DNA from: JANLYC01 sp963750495
Lineage (GTDB): Bacteria > Actinomycetota > Actinomycetes > Propionibacteriales > Nocardioidaceae
Length of the DNA: 64,000 bases
Assembly (NCBI GenBank): GCA_963750495.1
Contig: CAVVQV010000008.1
Location: 496,001 to 560,000 of the forward strand
Reading direction: 5' to 3'
Part shown: positions 26,962 through 35,107 of the stretch, one piece after another
Layout: every line of letters begins with the position of its first letter
Numbering within the stretch: the first letter of the stretch is position 1
Notes under the pieces: model-generated
Databases searched by the model: none
The model's input: the letters and a program-made list of their open reading frames with translations, nothing else
Told to the model about the DNA's origin: nothing
Position numbers and translations under genes: made by a program

Positions 26962-27986
26962 CAGTACCTCACTCGCGGGTCGATGAGGGCATTGACGATG
27001 TCGACGAGCAGACTGATCAGCACGATCGCGAGGGCGAAGATCGTGATGATCCCCTGGACTGCACCGTAGTCACGATCGTTGATGTAGTTCACGAGCTTCT
27101 GCCCCAGCCCGGGCCAGTTGAACGTCGACTCGGTCAGCACCGCACCGCCCAGCAGCAGCGCGAACTGCAGGCCGATCACCGTGACGACCGGCACCAGGGC
27201 GTTGCGGAAGGCGTGCCGGCGGGTGACCTTGCCGCGGTCGATGCCGCGCGCTTCGGCGGCCTCGACGTAGTCGCTCTGCATCGTCTGGAGAATGTTGACC
27301 CGCACCAGTCGGATGAAGACACCCGACACCAGCAGTCCCAGGGTCAGCCCCGGGAGGACCAGGTGCTCGAGTACGTCCCGGATGGCAGTGCCGTCGCCAC
27401 TGAGGAACGCGTCGATGAGCAGGATGTGCGTGTGCGGTTTGACGGTGAAGATCGTGATCGGGCTGGCATCGCCCGACGTCGGTAGCCCCACCCGTGGAGC
27501 GACGTACGCCTGGAGAAGGAATCCCACGAAGAAGACCGGGGCAGCGTAGGTGAGGATGCCGAAGAGCCTGATCGCGACGTCGGGGACGCGGTCACGCGTA
27601 CGCCCTGCGATCAGGCCGAGCGGGATGCCGATCACGAGGGCGATCAGGAAGCCCACCGCGGTCAGGCTCAGGGTGGCGCCCCCGTTGTCGCGGATCACGT
27701 GCAGGACCGGCTGGTTGTCGCTGAACGTGGTGCCGAAGTCGAGCCGGAGCACGGAGGAGAGGTACTCCCAGTACTGCTGGATCAGCGGCTTGTTGAAGCC
27801 CAGCGCCTCGCGACGCTGCTCGAGCGCGGTCGGGTCGAGCCGGCCGCCCAGTGCCGCCGACACCGGATCGCCGGGCGCCACCCGAAGCAGGAGGAAGACC
27901 ACGGTGAGGAGCACCCAGATCATCGGGAGGACGAGGAGGGTGCGTTGAAGGATGTACCGCGGGAGGGATCCTGAGGACCTAGTCAT
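26961..27986 (-). CDS. Peptide ABC transporter permease (OppB/DppB type)
   Basis: 341 residues with six membrane helices. The cytoplasmic loop EAAEARGIDRGKVTRRHAFR is the EAA motif that contacts the ATPases, and SAALGGRLDPTALEQRREALG is typical of the large periplasmic segment of OppB/DppB. It starts 77 nt after the binding-protein gene, across a strong stem-loop. Confidence 0.95.
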   Translation of the reverse strand: MTRSSGSLPRYILQRTLLVLPMIWVLLTVVFLLLRVAPGDPVSAALGGRLDPTALEQRREALGFNKPLIQQYWEYLSSVLRLDFGTTFSDNQPVLHVIRDNGGATLSLTAVGFLIALVIGIPLGLIAGRTRDRVPDVAIRLFGILTYAAPVFFVGFLLQAYVAPRVGLPTSGDASPITIFTVKPHTHILLIDAFLSGDGTAIRDVLEHLVLPGLTLGLLVSGVFIRLVRVNILQTMQSDYVEAAEARGIDRGKVTRRHAFRNALVPVVTVIGLQFALLLGGAVLTESTFNWPGLGQKLVNYINDRDYGAVQGIITIFALAIVLISLLVDIVNALIDPRVRY

Positions 27987-28007
27987 CGATCATGTTCTCC
28001 AGACATG

Positions 28008-28046
28008 GGTCGTGGGGAGGAACCCCAGGGGCCTCTCCCCACGACC
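28008..28046 (-). promoter_or_regulatory. Strong intercistronic stem-loop between the binding-protein gene and the permease gene
   Basis: GGTCGTGGGGAG (28008-28019) pairs perfectly with CTCCCCACGACC (28035-28046); the 15-nt loop contains a nested CCCC/GGGG pair. It sits after the binding-protein stop and before the permease start, inside the operon. It is not followed by a T-run on the minus strand, so partial termination or mRNA 3'-end protection is likelier than full termination. Such elements let solute-binding proteins accumulate above the membrane subunits. Confidence 0.72.
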
Positions 28047-28063
28047 ACTGCCTTTTGCTCGGG

Positions 28064-29692
28064 TTACGCGTTCTTCGTGACCAGCCAGAACCGGAAGATG
28101 AACGTCGGGTCGAGGGTGTCTTCGACACCCTTGATCCCAGCACCGTACACGCCGATGTTCTTGCCCACCCACGAGGGGATGAACGGGACGTCGCGGGCGG
28201 CGATCTCCTGAAGCTTCTGGAAGGCGGCCTCACGCTGGGTCTGGTCGGACGTGCCCTGCTCGTCGGCGATCAGCTTGTTGACCTCCGGGTTGGAGTAGCC
28301 GTTCTGGAAGAACCCGCCATCCACCATGAAGGGCGACAGGTAGTCGTCCGTGTCGGGGTAGTCGGGGAACCAGCCGAGCACGAACAGGTCGTACGCGCCC
28401 TCCTTGTTGATCGTCTGGTACTGCTCCCACTCGGCGCTCTTGAGCGTGACCTTGAACAAGCCACTGTCCTCGAGCTGACGCTGCACCTCGGTGGCCTCGT
28501 CGACCGTGTTCGGACCGTAGTGCGTAGGCGTGTAACCGACGGTCAGGTTGACCGGCGTCTTGACCCCTGCGTCGGACAGGATTTTCTTGGCCGCGTCGAC
28601 GCTGGGTGCGTCGTACGCCGCCTTGAACGCGTCGGTCTGACCGGCGTACCCGGGCGGAACGATCGAGTACAGCGGGGCGACGACTCCGTCGTAGGCGTTC
28701 TTGGCGATCGCGTCGCGGTCGAAGACCTGCGCAGCGGCCTGCCGAATGGCCGGGTTCTTGCCGACCGGCCCGTCGACCTTCCAGACCCAGTAGCGGATCT
28801 CGGAACCTTCGCCGGTGGCGACGGAGACCTTGCTGTTGCCCTCGAGGTCCTTGATGTCCGTCGGGCTCAAGCTGCGCCAGGCGACGTCGACCTCGCCGTT
28901 CTCCACGGCCAGCTTGAGTGCCGAGGGCTTCTGGTAGTACTTCACGAAGACCTGCGGCGCCTGACCGGCGTTGTCGCCGGTGTAGTTGCCGTTGAGCTCG
29001 AGCACGGCCTGGTCGCCAGGCTTGTACTGAGCGAGTGCGTACGGGCCCGATCCGATGATCTTGTCGTCGGCCAGCTTCTTGTCGGCCGGGAAGACGTCCT
29101 CGTCCACGATCGCGGCTGCGCCGGGGTAAGTGAGGATGTACTGGAACGTGGTGTCCGGGTGATCGAGGTGGAAGACCACGGTGGTGTCGTCGGGGGTCTC
29201 GATCGCCCCGTCGTTCATCGTGACCTTACCCTTCTTGTCCGTGCTGGTGATGCTGCCCAGCAGGTAGATCGCAGCGCCGTTGGGGTCCTGGATCTCGATG
29301 GCCCGGTCCAAGCTGTACTTGACGTCGGACGAGGTCAGCGCGTCACCGTTGGAGAACTTCAGGTCCGGCTTCAGCGTGCACGTCAGCGTGGACGGGTCGT
29401 CGTACTCGCACTTCTCGGCGGCGTCACCGACGATGTCGGTCTCCTGCGCCGGGACCGTGAGGAGCGTCTGGTAGAGGTTGTATTCCAGCGTGGTCGAGCC
29501 CAGGTCGTACGATCCGGCCGGGTCGAGCGCCGTGACCGTGTCCGTGGTGCCGAGGATGTAGGGGTCACCGCTGGCGTTCGACGTTCCGCCGTTACCGCCG
29601 TTGTCGTTGCTGTCGCTACCGCCACAGGCGGCAACGGCAGCCAAGAGCACGCCTGCGCCTCCTACTGCCAGCCATTTCTTTGCAAAACCCAC
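28064..29692 (-). CDS. Peptide-binding lipoprotein (SBP_bac_5 family)
   Basis: 542 residues. The leader ends in the lipobox VAAC followed by a Gly/Ser/Asn linker, so it is a membrane-anchored extracellular lipoprotein. The body matches family 5 oligopeptide-binding proteins: LTCTLKPDLKFSNGDALTSSDVKYSLDRA near residues 110-140 and FVLGWFPDYPDTDDYLSPF. It delivers peptides or related ligands to the permeases encoded downstream. GTG 29692 with GGGAG 8 nt upstream. Ligand class cannot be read from sequence. Confidence 0.95.
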   Translation of the reverse strand: MGFAKKWLAVGGAGVLLAAVAACGGSDSNDNGGNGGTSNASGDPYILGTTDTVTALDPAGSYDLGSTTLEYNLYQTLLTVPAQETDIVGDAAEKCEYDDPSTLTCTLKPDLKFSNGDALTSSDVKYSLDRAIEIQDPNGAAIYLLGSITSTDKKGKVTMNDGAIETPDDTTVVFHLDHPDTTFQYILTYPGAAAIVDEDVFPADKKLADDKIIGSGPYALAQYKPGDQAVLELNGNYTGDNAGQAPQVFVKYYQKPSALKLAVENGEVDVAWRSLSPTDIKDLEGNSKVSVATGEGSEIRYWVWKVDGPVGKNPAIRQAAAQVFDRDAIAKNAYDGVVAPLYSIVPPGYAGQTDAFKAAYDAPSVDAAKKILSDAGVKTPVNLTVGYTPTHYGPNTVDEATEVQRQLEDSGLFKVTLKSAEWEQYQTINKEGAYDLFVLGWFPDYPDTDDYLSPFMVDGGFFQNGYSNPEVNKLIADEQGTSDQTQREAAFQKLQEIAARDVPFIPSWVGKNIGVYGAGIKGVEDTLDPTFIFRFWLVTKNA

Positions 29693-29783
29693 CTTGTTGC
29701 TCCCATCAGGTATGTCCTCTGGTCTGCTGTGACCACCATGGACCCTAACGGGGCGAGACTGTCATGTCAGCAAGGTTCGGTCA

Positions 29784-29794
29784 CGTAACGGTTA
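29784..29794. promoter_or_regulatory. Palindrome GTAACGGTTAC upstream of the importer operon
   Basis: An 11-bp perfect palindrome (GTAAC-G-GTTAC) lies 92 nt upstream of the binding-protein start, in the 143 nt between it and the HAD gene. It may be an operator for the transporter operon. No convincing -35/-10 pair could be fixed next to it. Confidence 0.35.
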
Positions 29795-29835
29795 CAGACG
29801 TGGGCGACCCCACCCCGCGGAAGCATGGCGTAACG

Positions 29836-30564
29836 TCAGGAAGAGGGCGTCCCGGCCAGTTCGCGCAGGGTGTCGAGGGTGACGCCACGCAGGGACTCCT
29901 GCCGGTGCCGGGCCGGGCCCGCAGGCACCTGGACGTGGTTGGGTATGACGACGACCGTGCACCCTGCCGACTCCGCCGACGCCGCTCCCGGTGGTGAGTC
30001 CTCGAGCGCCACCGTCGCGGCCGGGTCGACGCCGAGCAGGTCTGCGGCGAGCAGATAGGCGTCCGGAGCCGGCTTGCCCCGGGAAACCGACTCCCCGGTC
30101 ACGATGGCGTCGAACCGGCCGGCCGGCAGCGACTTGACCACCGCAGTGGCGAACCGGTCGTACGACATCGTCACCAGCGCCGTCGGCATCCCGGCGTCGT
30201 TGCACGCCGTGAGCAGTTCGACCGCGCCCGGACGCCACTCGACTCCGTGTTCGGTGACCTCGGCGACGACCCGGTCGACCAGCTCCTCCACGACCTCTTC
30301 GGGAGTCTGGGTGAGCCCCATCCGGGCCTTCATGTAGATGCCGGAGTCGATCAGGTCGTTGCCGACCAGGGCCAGTCCGTCCGCACGGGTCCAGGTCGCG
30401 CCATAGTGCGCCGCCATGGCGTGCTCGGCGGCCATCCACGCCGGCTCGGTCTCGCACAGCGTGCCGTCCATGTCGAACAGCACGGCCTGGAGCGGCGGTC
30501 GAGCTTGTCGAGACCCTCGATCTCGACGAGCTCGGTCAGCGGGTCTTGGCTCGTCACCTCGCAT
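29836..30564 (-). CDS. HAD-family hydrolase, N-terminus probably frameshifted
   Basis: Core is a HAD phosphatase: FDMDGTLCETEP (motif I), TMSYDR (motif II), SRGKPAPDAYL (motif III) and ALEDSPPGAASAESAG (motif IV). ATG 30564 is the longest start in this frame, but its first 24 residues are Arg/Pro-rich with poor third-position GC. A different frame opens at GTG 30557, overlapping the metH stop by 4 nt, and gives TSQDPLTELVEIEGLDKLDRR with good codon usage. Adding one base near 30488-30496 joins it to LQAVLFDMDG. The true gene may therefore be coupled to metH and carry a one-base deletion. If the repeat noted at 30497-30537 is an insertion, translation could instead begin at GTG 30483. Confidence 0.78.
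   Translation of the reverse strand: MRGDEPRPADRARRDRGSRQARPPLQAVLFDMDGTLCETEPAWMAAEHAMAAHYGATWTRADGLALVGNDLIDSGIYMKARMGLTQTPEEVVEELVDRVVAEVTEHGVEWRPGAVELLTACNDAGMPTALVTMSYDRFATAVVKSLPAGRFDAIVTGESVSRGKPAPDAYLLAADLLGVDPAATVALEDSPPGAASAESAGCTVVVIPNHVQVPAGPARHRQESLRGVTLDTLRELAGTPSS
30497..30537. repeat. REP-like palindromic motif at the metH/HAD junction
   Basis: GGTCGAGCTTGTCGAGACC (30497-30515) is an imperfect palindrome, followed by a related stretch, TCTCGACGAGCTCGGTC. The TCGAGCTTGTCGAGAC type of motif is familiar as a dispersed intergenic repeat in high-GC actinobacteria, from memory only. Here it overlaps the presumed N-terminus of the HAD gene. Confidence 0.45.
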
Positions 30565-33500
30565 TGAAGTACTTGGCTTCGGGGTGGTGGACGACGAGGG
30601 CGTCGGTGGACTGTTCGGGATGCAGCTGGAGCTCCTCGCTGAGCTTGACGCCGATGCGCTCGGGGCGGAGCAGCCGCACCAGCGTGGCGCGGTCCTCGAG
30701 GTCGGGGCAGGCGGGGTAGCCGAAGGAGTAGCGCGAGCCCCGGTAGCCCTGGCGGAACACGTCACCCATGTCGTCGGAGTCCTCGCCGGAGAAGCCGAGC
30801 TCGTCGCGGACTCGCGCGTGCCAGTACTCGGCGAGCGCCTCGGTCAGCTGCACCGAGAGCCCGTGCAGCTCGAGGTAGTCACGGTAGGCGTTCTGCGCGA
30901 AGAGCTCACCCGTCACCTCGCTCACATGGCCGCCCATCGTCACCAGGTGGAACGCGATCACGTCGAGCTCGCCGGAGTCCTTCGGATGGAAGAAGTCGGC
31001 CAGGCAGAGGAACCGGTCACGCTGCTGGCGGGGGAACGTGAAGCGGGCGACCTCGTCGACCCGGTTGTCGGCGTCGAGCACGACGACGTCGTCACCCTCG
31101 CTGTAGCAGGGCCAGTAGCCGTAGACGACCGCCGGCTCCATGATCCCCTCGGTCTGGATGCGGCTCATCCAGGACCGCAGGTGTGGCCTGCCCTCGGTCT
31201 CGACCAGTTCGTCGTACGACGGTCCGTCACCACGCGAGGATTTCAGCCCCCACTGGCCCATGAAGGTCGCTCGCTCGTCGAGATAGGAGGCGAACTCTGC
31301 CAACGGCACGCCCTTCACGATGCGATCGCCCCAGAACGGCGGCGTCGGGACCGGGTTGGTGACCGACACGTCGGACCGCGTCGGGACGTCGATCGGCGCA
31401 TCGTCGGACCGGGGCCGTTCCCTGACCTTGACCCGCCGTTCGCGCAGTGCCGGCAGCTCAGCGCCCTCGACGCCCCGCTTGACCGCCATCACGGCGTCCA
31501 TCAGACGAAGCCCCTCGAAGGCGTCCCGTGCATACCGCACCTCGCCGTCGAAGAGCTGGGCCAGGTCCTGCTCGACGTAGGCGCGGGTGAGCGCGGCACC
31601 GCCGAGCATGACGGGCCACCGTCCCGACATGCCACGAGAGTTGAGCTCCTCGAGGTTCTCCTTCATGATCACGGTGCTCTTGACGAGCAGACCCGACATG
31701 CCGATGACGTCGGCCTCGTGCTGCTCGGCCGCCTCGAGAATCGCGTTGACCGGCTGCTTGATGCCGAGGTTGTGGACGGTGTAGCCGTTGTTGCTCAAGA
31801 TGATGTCGACCAGGTTCTTGCCGATGTCATGGACGTCGCCCTTGACCGTGGCGAGCACGATCGTGCCCTTGCCCCGGTCGTCGGTCTTCTCCATGTGTGG
31901 TTCGAGGTACGCAACAGCTCTCTTCATCACTTCAGCGGACTGCAGCACGAACGGCAGCTGCATCTCGCCCGACCCGAACAGCTCGCCGACGACCTTCATC
32001 CCGGACAGCAGCTCCTCGTTGATGATGTCGAGGGCCGTGCTGCCGGACGCCATCGCCTCGTCGAGGTCTGCCTCGAGGCCGTTGCGCTCACCATCGATGA
32101 TGCGCCGCGTGAGCCGTTCGGACAGCGGCAGCGCCGCCAGCTCGGCGGCGCGGGTCTCGCGGGTGTCGGTCGTCGTCACGCCCGCGAAGATCTCGAGCAT
32201 CGTCTGCAGTGGGTCGTAGTCGTCGGTCCGCCGGTCGTAGACGAGATCGAGCGCGACCTTGCGCTGCTCGTCGGGGATGCGGGCGAGCGGCAGGATCTTG
32301 GCGGTGTGGACGATCGCCGAGTCCAGGCCGGCCTTGACGCACTCGTGCAGGAAGACCGAGTTCAGCACCACGCGCGTCGCGGGGCTCAGTCCGAACGAGA
32401 CGTTGGAGACGCCGAGCGTCGTCTGCACCTCCGGGTAGCGCCGCTTGACCTCACGGATCGCGTTGATCGTCTCGAGGGCATCGCGGCGAGTCTCCTCCTG
32501 GCCGGTGCCGATCGGGAACGTGAGGCAGTCGACGATGATGTCGCTGGTACGCAGGCCCCACTCGTTCGTGAGCGCGTCGATCAGGCGCGCGGCCACCGCC
32601 ACCTTCCAGTCAGCGGTCCGCGCCTGGCCCTCCTCGTCGATGGTCAGCGCGACGACCGCGGCTCCGTGCTCCTTGATGATCGGCATCACGCGGGCGAACC
32701 GCGAGGTCGGCCCGTCACCGTCCTCGTAGTTGACCGAGTTGATGACGCTGCGACCAGCCAGCGACTCCAGGCCGGCCTCGATCAGCTCCGGCTCGGTGGA
32801 GTCGAGCACGATCGGCAATGTGGACGATGTCGCCAGTCGGAAGGCCGCCGCCCTCATGTCGGCGACGCCGTCGCGTCCCACGTAGTCGACATTGAGGTCG
32901 AGCAGGTGGGCACCGTCGCGGATCTGGGCGCGCGCGATCTCGACACAGTCGTCCCACTTCTCCGCGAGCATGGCCTCCTTGAACGCCTTGCTGCCGTTGG
33001 CGTTGGTGCGCTCGCCGATCGAGAGATACGACGTGTCCTGGCGGAACGGCACGTGCTGGTAGAGCGACGAGGCGCCGGGGTCGCGTCGTGGCTTGCGCGG
33101 CGTGAGGTCGCGCCCGCGGACCCGCTCGACGACAGCGTTGACGTGCTCAGGCGTCGTACCGCAACAACCGCCGACCAGCGACAGCCCGAACTCGCGTGTG
33201 AACGTGTCGTGGGCGTCGGCGAGCTCCACCGGCGTGAGGGGGTAGCGCGCGCCGTCCGCGGTCAGCTGCGGGAGCCCGGCGTTGGGCATGCAGACGAGCG
33301 GGATGCCGGAGTGACGTGACAGGTAGCGCAGGTGCTCGCTCATCTCAGCCGGGCCGGTGGCGCAGTTGAGACCTATCAGGTCGATGCCGAGCGGCTCGAG
33401 TGCGGTGAGCGCCGCACCGATCTCGGTGCCGAGCAACATCGTGCCGGTGGTCTCGACCGTGACGTTGACCATCAGCGGTGGCCGGTCGGCCGGGTCGTCG

Positions 33501-34054
33501 TAGCCCACCTCGGCGAAGGCTCGCTTGGCGCCGATCACCGCAGCCTTGGCCTGCAGCAGGTCCTGTGCTGTCTCGACGAGGACCGCGTCGACACCTCCCT
33601 CGAGCATGCCGCGGACCTGCTCGAGGTAGGCGTCACGCAAGGTCGCGAACGTGACGTGGCCGAGGGTGGGGAGCTTGGTGCCGGGCCCGACCGAGCCGAG
33701 CACCCAACGCGGCCGGTCCGCTTTGCCGGCGGCGTCAGCCGACTCACGGGCGATCCCGGCGCCCGCCCGGGCCAGCTCGTGGATGCGGTCGGAGATGTCG
33801 TACTCGCCGAGGTTGGCGAAGTTCGCGCCGAACGTGTTGGTGCTCACGCAGTCGGCCCCGGCGTCGAAGTACGCGTCGTGGATGGCCCGTACGACGTCCG
33901 GGCGCGTCACGTTGAGGATCTCGTTGCAGCCCTCGAGGTCTGCGAAGTCCGTCAGGCTCAGGTCGTGCTGCTGGAGCATCGTTCCCATGGCCCCGTCCGC
34001 CACGACGACGCGCTCACCGAGCGCCCGACGCAGAGATGCCGGATCTGCAGCCAC
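30554..34054 (-). CDS. metH: Cobalamin-dependent methionine synthase MetH
   Basis: 1166 residues, all four modules in order: homocysteine-binding domain with zinc cysteines in GLNCATGP (about residue 229) and GGCCGTT (about 294); methyltetrahydrofolate domain with YLSIGERTNANGS; cobalamin domain with the B12-ligand motif DVHDIGKN (about 740); and the AdoMet activation domain (YSFGYPACPDL near the end). Transfers the methyl group of methyl-tetrahydrofolate to homocysteine. GTG 34054 has GAGG 6 nt upstream; the 96-residue in-frame extension is rejected. No cobalamin riboswitch is recognisable in the 145 nt upstream. Confidence 0.96.
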   Translation of the reverse strand: MAADPASLRRALGERVVVADGAMGTMLQQHDLSLTDFADLEGCNEILNVTRPDVVRAIHDAYFDAGADCVSTNTFGANFANLGEYDISDRIHELARAGAGIARESADAAGKADRPRWVLGSVGPGTKLPTLGHVTFATLRDAYLEQVRGMLEGGVDAVLVETAQDLLQAKAAVIGAKRAFAEVGYDDPADRPPLMVNVTVETTGTMLLGTEIGAALTALEPLGIDLIGLNCATGPAEMSEHLRYLSRHSGIPLVCMPNAGLPQLTADGARYPLTPVELADAHDTFTREFGLSLVGGCCGTTPEHVNAVVERVRGRDLTPRKPRRDPGASSLYQHVPFRQDTSYLSIGERTNANGSKAFKEAMLAEKWDDCVEIARAQIRDGAHLLDLNVDYVGRDGVADMRAAAFRLATSSTLPIVLDSTEPELIEAGLESLAGRSVINSVNYEDGDGPTSRFARVMPIIKEHGAAVVALTIDEEGQARTADWKVAVAARLIDALTNEWGLRTSDIIVDCLTFPIGTGQEETRRDALETINAIREVKRRYPEVQTTLGVSNVSFGLSPATRVVLNSVFLHECVKAGLDSAIVHTAKILPLARIPDEQRKVALDLVYDRRTDDYDPLQTMLEIFAGVTTTDTRETRAAELAALPLSERLTRRIIDGERNGLEADLDEAMASGSTALDIINEELLSGMKVVGELFGSGEMQLPFVLQSAEVMKRAVAYLEPHMEKTDDRGKGTIVLATVKGDVHDIGKNLVDIILSNNGYTVHNLGIKQPVNAILEAAEQHEADVIGMSGLLVKSTVIMKENLEELNSRGMSGRWPVMLGGAALTRAYVEQDLAQLFDGEVRYARDAFEGLRLMDAVMAVKRGVEGAELPALRERRVKVRERPRSDDAPIDVPTRSDVSVTNPVPTPPFWGDRIVKGVPLAEFASYLDERATFMGQWGLKSSRGDGPSYDELVETEGRPHLRSWMSRIQTEGIMEPAVVYGYWPCYSEGDDVVVLDADNRVDEVARFTFPRQQRDRFLCLADFFHPKDSGELDVIAFHLVTMGGHVSEVTGELFAQNAYRDYLELHGLSVQLTEALAEYWHARVRDELGFSGEDSDDMGDVFRQGYRGSRYSFGYPACPDLEDRATLVRLLRPERIGVKLSEELQLHPEQSTDALVVHHPEAKYFNAR

Positions 34055-34199
34055 GGGATGCCTCCTCTGGGTGGAAATGACCGTCGCGCCAGCGTATCTC
34101 GCTGTCCCCGCGACGATGGTCCCCATCTCAACGGGCGTCAACTGGCACGCGCACGGGTCGTCACCTCGCACGGGGGCCCCGACGCCGTAGGCTGGCCCG

Positions 34200-35048
34200 G
34201 TGATCAGCATCCAGTCAGACCGCCAGTGCGACGACGCCATCGTCATCGCGGCCTTCGAGGGCTGGAACGACGCCGGCGAGGCGGCCTCCGACGCCGTCAA
34301 CCACCTGCTGGTCTCGTGGCACGCCAGCCTGCTGGCGACCATTGATCCCGAGGACTACTACGACTTCCAGGTCAACCGGCCGCATGTCGGGTTCGACTCC
34401 GACGGTGGTCGCGAGCTGAGCTGGCGGTCGACGAGCTTCTGGCACTGCTCCCCCGGTCCCGATCAGCGTGACGTGGTCCTCATCACGGGCATCGAGCCGA
34501 ACCTGCGGTGGAAGACCTTTTGCGCCGAGGTGCTCGACTACGTCACCTCGATCGGGGCTACCACCTTCGTGACGCTCGGCGCACTGCTGGCCGACGTCCC
34601 CCACACCCGCCCCGTGCCGATCACCGGCATCTCGTCCGATCCGGAGCTGACGGCGGAGTTCGGCCTCGAGACGTCCCGCTACACCGGACCGACGGGAATC
34701 GTCGGGGTGCTGCAGGAGGCTTCGCACCGGCGCGGTCTCAAGACCCTCTCCTACTGGGCTGCGGTGCCCCACTACGTCGCGCAGCCACCGGCACCCAAGG
34801 CCACCATGGCGTTGCTTGGTCAGCTCGAGGACCTCGTCGGTGCGCCGATCGACCTCCGCAGCCTGCCGGAGGAGGCGAAGGCATGGGAGCGCGGCGTCGA
34901 CGAGCTCGCGTCCGATGACTCCGACGTGGCCGAGTACGTCCGGTCCCTCGAGGAGGAGCAGGACACCGCCGATCTCCCCGAAGCGACCGGCGATGCGATT
35001 GCCCGGGAGTTCGAGCGCTATCTCAAGCGGCGCAACGACGACCGCTGA
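34200..35048 (+). CDS. PAC2-family protein
   Basis: 282 residues. The PAC2 fold, named after the eukaryotic proteasome assembly chaperone 2, is indicated by VIAAFEGWNDAGEAASDAVNHL, ITGIEPNLRWKTFCAEVLDYV and ARTAG-like GPTGIVGVLQEASHRRGL. Actinobacterial members are widespread beside mshC and metH but their role is unsettled. A proteasome link is only an inference from the family name and from this genome having a proteasome. GTG 34200 start; divergent from metH. Confidence 0.88.
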   Translation: MISIQSDRQCDDAIVIAAFEGWNDAGEAASDAVNHLLVSWHASLLATIDPEDYYDFQVNRPHVGFDSDGGRELSWRSTSFWHCSPGPDQRDVVLITGIEPNLRWKTFCAEVLDYVTSIGATTFVTLGALLADVPHTRPVPITGISSDPELTAEFGLETSRYTGPTGIVGVLQEASHRRGLKTLSYWAAVPHYVAQPPAPKATMALLGQLEDLVGAPIDLRSLPEEAKAWERGVDELASDDSDVAEYVRSLEEEQDTADLPEATGDAIAREFERYLKRRNDDR

Positions 35049-35052
35049 GGGA

Positions 35053-35087
35053 GCCCTCCGCCGACCAGTGCCCTCCGCCGGACCAGT
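35053..35087. repeat. Two-copy tandem repeat between the PAC2 and mshC stops
   Basis: GCCCTCCGCCGACCAGT (35053-35069) is followed by an 18-bp copy with one extra G (35070-35087) and the start of a third. It fills most of the 59 nt between the convergent PAC2 and mshC stops. No terminator hairpin is evident. Confidence 0.6.
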
Positions 35088-35107
35088 GCCCTCGCTACAG
35101 CCGTCGG

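Noticed and set aside
27992..29788. 598-residue open frame on plus
   Set aside because: Antisense to the peptide-binding lipoprotein gene and lacks any recognisable motif.
30416..33319. 967-residue open frame on plus
   Set aside because: Antisense mirror of metH, a common result of high third-position GC; the metH motifs on minus are unequivocal.
34055..34199. Cobalamin or SAM riboswitch in front of metH
   Set aside because: The interval is too short for a cobalamin riboswitch and no B12-box or SAM-box core could be found.
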